DNA from: Sergeia podlipaevii
Taxonomy: Eukaryota; Euglenozoa; Kinetoplastea; Trypanosomatida; Trypanosomatidae
Direction: 5' to 3'
NCBI GenBank assembly: GCA_030849805.1
Contig: JASANZ010001701.1
Location: forward strand, 1-10,429
DNA: 10,429 nucleotides
The translations under genes and the position numbers were made by a program. Under the pieces are notes generated by a model. It searched no databases. It worked only from the letters and a program-made list of their open reading frames with translations, and had not been told where the DNA came from. Shown piece by piece: positions 8,001 through 10,429 of the stretch (positions within the stretch are counted from its first letter, which is position 1; the number at the start of each line of letters is the position of its first letter).

Positions 8001-8659
8001 ACTTTTGGTGCAGTGTTGCCTGCGGCCTGTCGCTTTGGTCGTAGAGACCTCAGCTCGCCTTCGCCTTTGTGGGTGCCCCGAGAAGTTTCCGCGTAGTAGC
8101 AGCCTTCCTCTCTTTCTTTCTCTAGTGCTGCTGTGCGTGAGCTTGGGGCACTATTTGTAGTAGTGTATAGCGCAGCCAGGTTTAACGCAAGCATTTCTGG
8201 CTGTTTCCTCCTCACTTTTGCCACCACCTCACTACCTCCTTGATTACCTTTGCGCGATGCTACTACCTGGCCTCTAGAGTCAATTTTTCCATAGCTAAGT
8301 GAGCTCAATGTCGAGCGGTTCGTCTCGCCAGTCAGTTCCCGTGTGGGGTCTCTCAGAGCTTCTCGCATCGCCTCGCGCGTGCGGGTGTGCGCTGTTTCAC
8401 CGCCAGAGGTGTCGCTACTGCCACTGGTTGCCAGTGCCAACCCTTGCTCTTGTGGTGCTCGTATCTCCCCCTTCTGTGCGTTTTCACGGCGACCACTTGA
8501 TAGATAAGATGAACTTGCTACCGCGGCAAGCCTAGACCCCGACAAGGGCTTCCCGTGGTGTTGCTCGTAGCGAGGAGAGCTGCCAGCGCGTAATGGAAGA
8601 CGGCCAAGAGAACGAAAAGTGGTAGTGGTGTCCAGCCGCACTAAAGTCCACCGCAACAT
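5075..8659 (-). CDS. EngB/YihA-family GTPase with long N- and C-terminal extensions, probably a mitochondrial ribosome assembly factor
   Basis: This frame runs from ATG at 8659 to TGA at 5075-5077 and encodes 1194 residues. The only in-frame triplets between the upstream TAG and this ATG contain no ATG, so the start is firm. A central TRAFAC GTPase domain (about 443-655) carries all motifs: P-loop GKACAGKS (461-468), switch I STPNTTR (484-490), DMPGFG (528-533), TKCD (595-598) and SAK (634-636). The order, the 'TP..TR' switch and the D-x-PG-x-G form match EngB (YihA/YsxC; GTPBP8 and Mrx8 in mitochondria), which helps mature the large ribosomal subunit. EngB is usually about 200 residues. The N-terminus, MLRWTLVRL followed by Thr and Arg residues without acidic ones, looks like a mitochondrial presequence. 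Residues 304-385 look ordered and may be a conserved lead-in to the G domain. A charged helix or coiled coil follows at 655-695, then a disordered stretch to about 977, then a basic block with Trp and Tyr (978-1194), possibly binding rRNA. An internal ATG (residue 279) could give a shorter form. The family is fairly sure; the role and location are inferred from homology. Confidence 0.9.
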   Translation of the reverse strand: MLRWTLVRLDTTTTFRSLGRLPLRAGSSPRYEQHHGKPLSGSRLAAVASSSYLSSGRRENAQKGEIRAPQEQGLALATSGSSDTSGGETAHTRTREAMREALRDPTRELTGETNRSTLSSLSYGKIDSRGQVVASRKGNQGGSEVVAKVRRKQPEMLALNLAALYTTTNSAPSSRTAALEKEREEGCYYAETSRGTHKGEGELRSLRPKRQAAGNTAPKVGTQTQLAGEEATEWSLGVLRCVSDDDVVLDTPASLLNLLSASFLSSSTSTVNELRDRKMSHHHHRQDEGNTALPELHNPAGHPSARGVGQDVIDLVTDAFRERREVEVQKRREVLYALTHPVPSDYTYKGKLVPPPPLSFGQITSEARELGNRIMLHQQYSLVNQASTRATDTPTSSPHATTATANLIETCGPSSSSSSRAGAKGKALVSHRGRKRDTNIFRDHNYFFEINELYQEIVLVGKACAGKSSLLNALLGQNVARTSSTPNTTRFVSFYQSVTPEELQAFHAKERHNLVKLPGGGLQLTFVDMPGFGIEGMSDKWRDAAIELTDAYFGVRRSVNTVLFCVDCERGLTKVDVRYFEWLENIQGVFYVVLTKCDSVPHSRVCSVMRQIYALITKHRRKYRKVFPFIIPVSAKDGTNIEMLRGLIMETSGMLPGDKLRDLLKQKQTEVMKGALLAEAQRLEAARELERRAARNFFLESHGGSESSADIASFEGVIDDTSGGEVGDAVDTPATGSVLGELQYRQPGGDDDQQQHQLQTPPQGQMMSRSNSNRRVEVNFGDHSRGITSSFDNSSGGGTKRTVDDERARRRREFLQWRAQHPLERSPSPYSSVEYRVNTGIENPTSTLATIDYGDVVATAAAVETRPQEQTVRERGKGKHEVLNATAAAEMNGEGAMAPSQILRRESSRVIGLFTSENDDNSSAAASVVGENTRLSSSSLSCASSSQACSSAPPATVSRFLDTLERFSKQEHNADMGRRTTREKERRWRQRYAPHFLAEEADGRLAEYRGGVRCGPSLVASAIADSPLTTLSAVATRKAAWKAEQLRGLLVQENAEAPWSALQDVSRKIESQKEAQALGRMKKKKDLAAYLRNAGSVTESFEKFEGEVTAAKCVNEIRQALTLRSREQMHLNATAKINYRSMPPGLWKRYGEKDTYWPTPHVIGRENDESHTPPRTHLARVRARQAKRDGRQRK

Positions 8660-8854
8660 TTTGAAGTAGGAGAGACACAACAACTATTTATTTGTAAAAA
8701 CGGGGGGAAAATGCTGTGTGCTATCTACCGCCTTGCTGCTGTCGTTGTGAATCACTAATACTAGGGAAGAAACACTGTATCCTTCCTTATTACCTTTTTT
8801 TTTTCTCAATTCTCTCCTCTCGCTATTATTTTCAGTCGTTCTGTTTTCCTCTTC

Positions 8855-8893
8855 CTGTAGCGCCAGAAAAGAAAACAAAAACAAAAAAAGAAA
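8855..8893 (-). promoter_or_regulatory. Polypyrimidine tract and predicted spliced-leader acceptor for the EngB-like gene
   Basis: The complement of about 8865-8893 is a T-rich tract, and the first AG after it (in CTACAG) is the complement of 8855-8856. This gives a 195-nt 5' UTR (8660-8854) in which I find no ATG, so 8659 would be the first start codon. A proximal alternative is the short tract complementary to about 8695-8715 with AG at 8684-8685, giving a 24-nt leader. Both choices lead to the same protein. Confidence 0.45.
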
Positions 8894-9112
8894 TCCTGTA
8901 CTGTACAAAAACTACATTTATGTATTTTTATATACTGTTGTGATGGTAGTAGCAGTAGCGATTGTGTAGTTGACGAGTATTTAGAACGTTAAATAGTTGC
9001 ACCCAACCAATTAGCAAATCAAACAAAAAAAAATAATAATAGAGAAGATGAAAAAAAAAAAGAGTGTCTTACATTATTTTTAAATGAATAGAGAATAATA
9101 AAGATAATAGTC

Positions 9113-9169
9113 AAGAGAGAAACAAAGAGAGAGAGAGAAAGAGGGAGAAAGAAAGAGCAGCAGCAGCAG
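9113..9169 (-). promoter_or_regulatory. Strong minus-strand polypyrimidine tract ending in a (CTG)4 run
   Basis: The plus strand is almost all purine at 9113-9157 and continues into (CAG)4 at 9158-9169. Read on the minus strand this is a CT-rich tract of the kind used for trans-splicing and polyadenylation-site choice. It is about 450 bp upstream of the EngB-like ATG, so it could serve an alternative, longer leader or an upstream 3' end. Confidence 0.35.
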
Positions 9170-9563
9170 CAATAACCACCGCCGCCCCACACTCACACTT
9201 CTCCCACAGGTTACGCCGCATCAAAGTCAGCAACTGAAGAAAGAGAAAAGAAAAAAACAACTCAGAAGCACGACTGCTGTTGCTTTGAAAAAAAAAATTG
9301 CTTGATTTGCTTTGCTTTTTTTTTTTTTGGCCGCTCACCATTCATTCAACACCTACGCTGTTTCTCTTTTTTTTTCTCCTCTTCTTCTTTCTTCCATTTT
9401 TCTTCTTCTTCTGGGCCCTTCACCATTGCACCATATGTCCCTGTGTATGTGTGCGTAGACTTCATTTACATCAGCTGAGTAGCAGCGAGCCAAGAAGAGA
9501 AAAAGAAGGAAAAAAAAAGTAAATGAAGAGAGAGAATCATTCAGAAAAGACAATGTTTTGTAA

Positions 9564-9581
9564 AGAGAGAGAGAGAGAGAG
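9564..9581. repeat. (AG)9 microsatellite
   Basis: Nine AG units are followed shortly by a G-rich segment (G6-A-G4 at 9596-9606). No gene is attached to it; it lies within the gene-free region. Confidence 0.85.
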
Positions 9582-9627
9582 GGATATGTAAAATAGGGGG
9601 GAGGGGTAACGACGGAAGCAAAGTGTT

Positions 9628-9677
9628 TACCAGGAGGTACCTAGTCGAAACTCCCTGGGTGTACAAGCCACTGTACA
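9628..9677. other. Small island of complex sequence with inverted repeats
   Basis: About 9601-9712 is the only stretch of balanced composition in the gene-free region. ACCAGGAG (9629-9636) can pair with CTCCCTGGGT (9651-9660) with two single-base bulges. The palindrome TGTACA then occurs twice, six bases apart (9660-9665 and 9672-9677). It could be a structured UTR element or a small RNA, but no known family is recognised and no tRNA boxes are present. Confidence 0.25.
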
Positions 9678-10356
9678 GCTTCTTGAGAACAGGCAAACAG
9701 TCACCTTTTAATGTCCTCCCTCTCCCCCTCCCCTTCCTGTAGTCTCGCTCTCTCTCCCCCTTCTTTTTTCATCCGCTTTACTGCAACACCACTACATTAG
9801 TTGAGGTACAAACTTATTTTTTTCCCCTTTCGTCAGTTTATTCGCATTCTTTCCACCATGTTGTCATTTTTTCTTCCTCCCTTTTCCTCCTCTTTCTTTG
9901 CGTTCTAACGGGTATTTACGTGCTTTCTGTTGTCGTCGTCGTTGTTTTTTGGGGATTACTGCTGCATCTTACCTTAAAAAAAAAAAAAAACTGCGTAGTT
10001 TTCTTTCTTCCTCCCATTTTTTTTCTAAGATTGCTCGCTACAGTCATACACACACACAAACACAAATACACTCTTCTTTTTAGTCTTCCCTTGCAGTTGC
10101 TACCTGCCAAAGAAAAAAAAAAACGTTTAACAACGTTGTATCCTCCAACAGAAGTAGAGCGGCAACCAAGGAGATGAAGAAAAAGGAAATAGATGAATCA
10201 AACAACAACAGCAAATAGAAAGAAGAAAAAAAAAAGAAAAAAAAACATAAGTCTGGTATTCGGAGAGAAGAACAAAAGACATGAACGACAATACTAAAAA
10301 AAAAAGAGCGAAGTAAAGTCAATCGTGAATTGAGGAGGAAAAGAAACTATTTATAG

Positions 10357-10368
10357 ATATATATATAT
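10357..10368. repeat. (AT)6 microsatellite
   Basis: Six AT units lie near the right edge in AT-rich spacer sequence. No function is evident. Confidence 0.8.
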
Positions 10369-10429
10369 GTGTATTGTTTTTCTTTCTTGCTTTTTTTTCT
10401 TTTAAATGATAACTCGGGGATGAGAAAAA

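Larger units (their letters stand above)
8660..10429. other. Gene-free low-complexity region upstream of the EngB-like gene
   Basis: I see no supported gene on either strand in these 1770 bases. All open stretches are under about 90 codons and consist mostly of translated homopolymers. The left part should be the 5' UTR and acceptor of the EngB-like gene. The rest holds long A or T runs (9316-9328, 9976-9990), (AG)n blocks, and polypyrimidine blocks facing both ways: minus strand at about 9113-9157, 9485-9536 and 10170-10246; plus strand at about 9361-9412, 9714-9771 and 9863-9899. It may be the long 3' UTR of a further minus-strand gene beyond the right edge, or part of a transcription strand-switch region. 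Confidence 0.6.

Noticed and set aside
8660..8683. Non-ATG extension of the EngB-like frame by eight codons
   Set aside because: It would start at TTG directly after a TAG; kinetoplastid genes start at ATG, and the ATG at 8659 is the first in frame.
9298..9522. Plus-strand frame of 74 codons that looks like a hydrophobic protein
   Set aside because: The Phe/Leu content is a translation of T-rich homopolymers and polypyrimidine tracts.
9630..9665. Possible tRNA or tRNA-like gene
   Set aside because: A TAGTCGAAACT stretch loosely resembles an A box but lacks the final G, and there is no GGTTCGA-type B box or cloverleaf.

Overview
The window looks like nuclear DNA of a kinetoplastid (trypanosomatid) protist. 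Three long intronless reading frames all lie on the minus strand, as in a polycistronic transcription unit. They are separated by AT-rich spacers full of homopolymers and (AG)n, (TAA)n and (AT)n microsatellites. Upstream of each frame there is a minus-strand polypyrimidine tract followed by an AG, the usual layout of a spliced-leader trans-splicing acceptor. The proteins carry long homopolymeric and disordered stretches, which is common in this group. The genus cannot be fixed from the sequence alone.

Layout in transcription order (right to left). 8660-10429 has no convincing gene; it is low-complexity, with polypyrimidine blocks alternating between the two strands, and it must hold the 5' UTR and acceptor of the next gene. 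5075-8659 encodes a 1194-residue EngB/YihA-type GTPase with a mitochondrial-type N-terminus and very long extensions on both sides of the G domain. 4510-5074 is a spacer with a C/G-rich quadruplex-like tract and a single N flanked by a 29-bp duplicated segment, probably an assembly join. 3610-4509 encodes a 299-residue protein with a YbaB/EbfC-like segment. 2728-3609 is a spacer. From 2727 to the left edge the minus strand stays open for 909 codons with no stop: this is the 5' part of a large, disordered, unrecognised protein whose 3' end lies outside the window. It is easy to miss because its stop codon is absent here.

EngB proteins assist assembly of the bacterial and organellar large ribosomal subunit (human GTPBP8 and yeast Mrx8 belong to this family), and YbaB proteins are bacterial and plastid DNA- or nascent-chain-associated factors. 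Two neighbouring genes with bacterial/organellar ancestry are therefore present, both plausibly mitochondrial. Neighbours in kinetoplastid polycistrons are usually functionally unrelated, so a joint role is speculation. I see no mobile element, CRISPR array, tRNA, rRNA or obvious new defence-type system.
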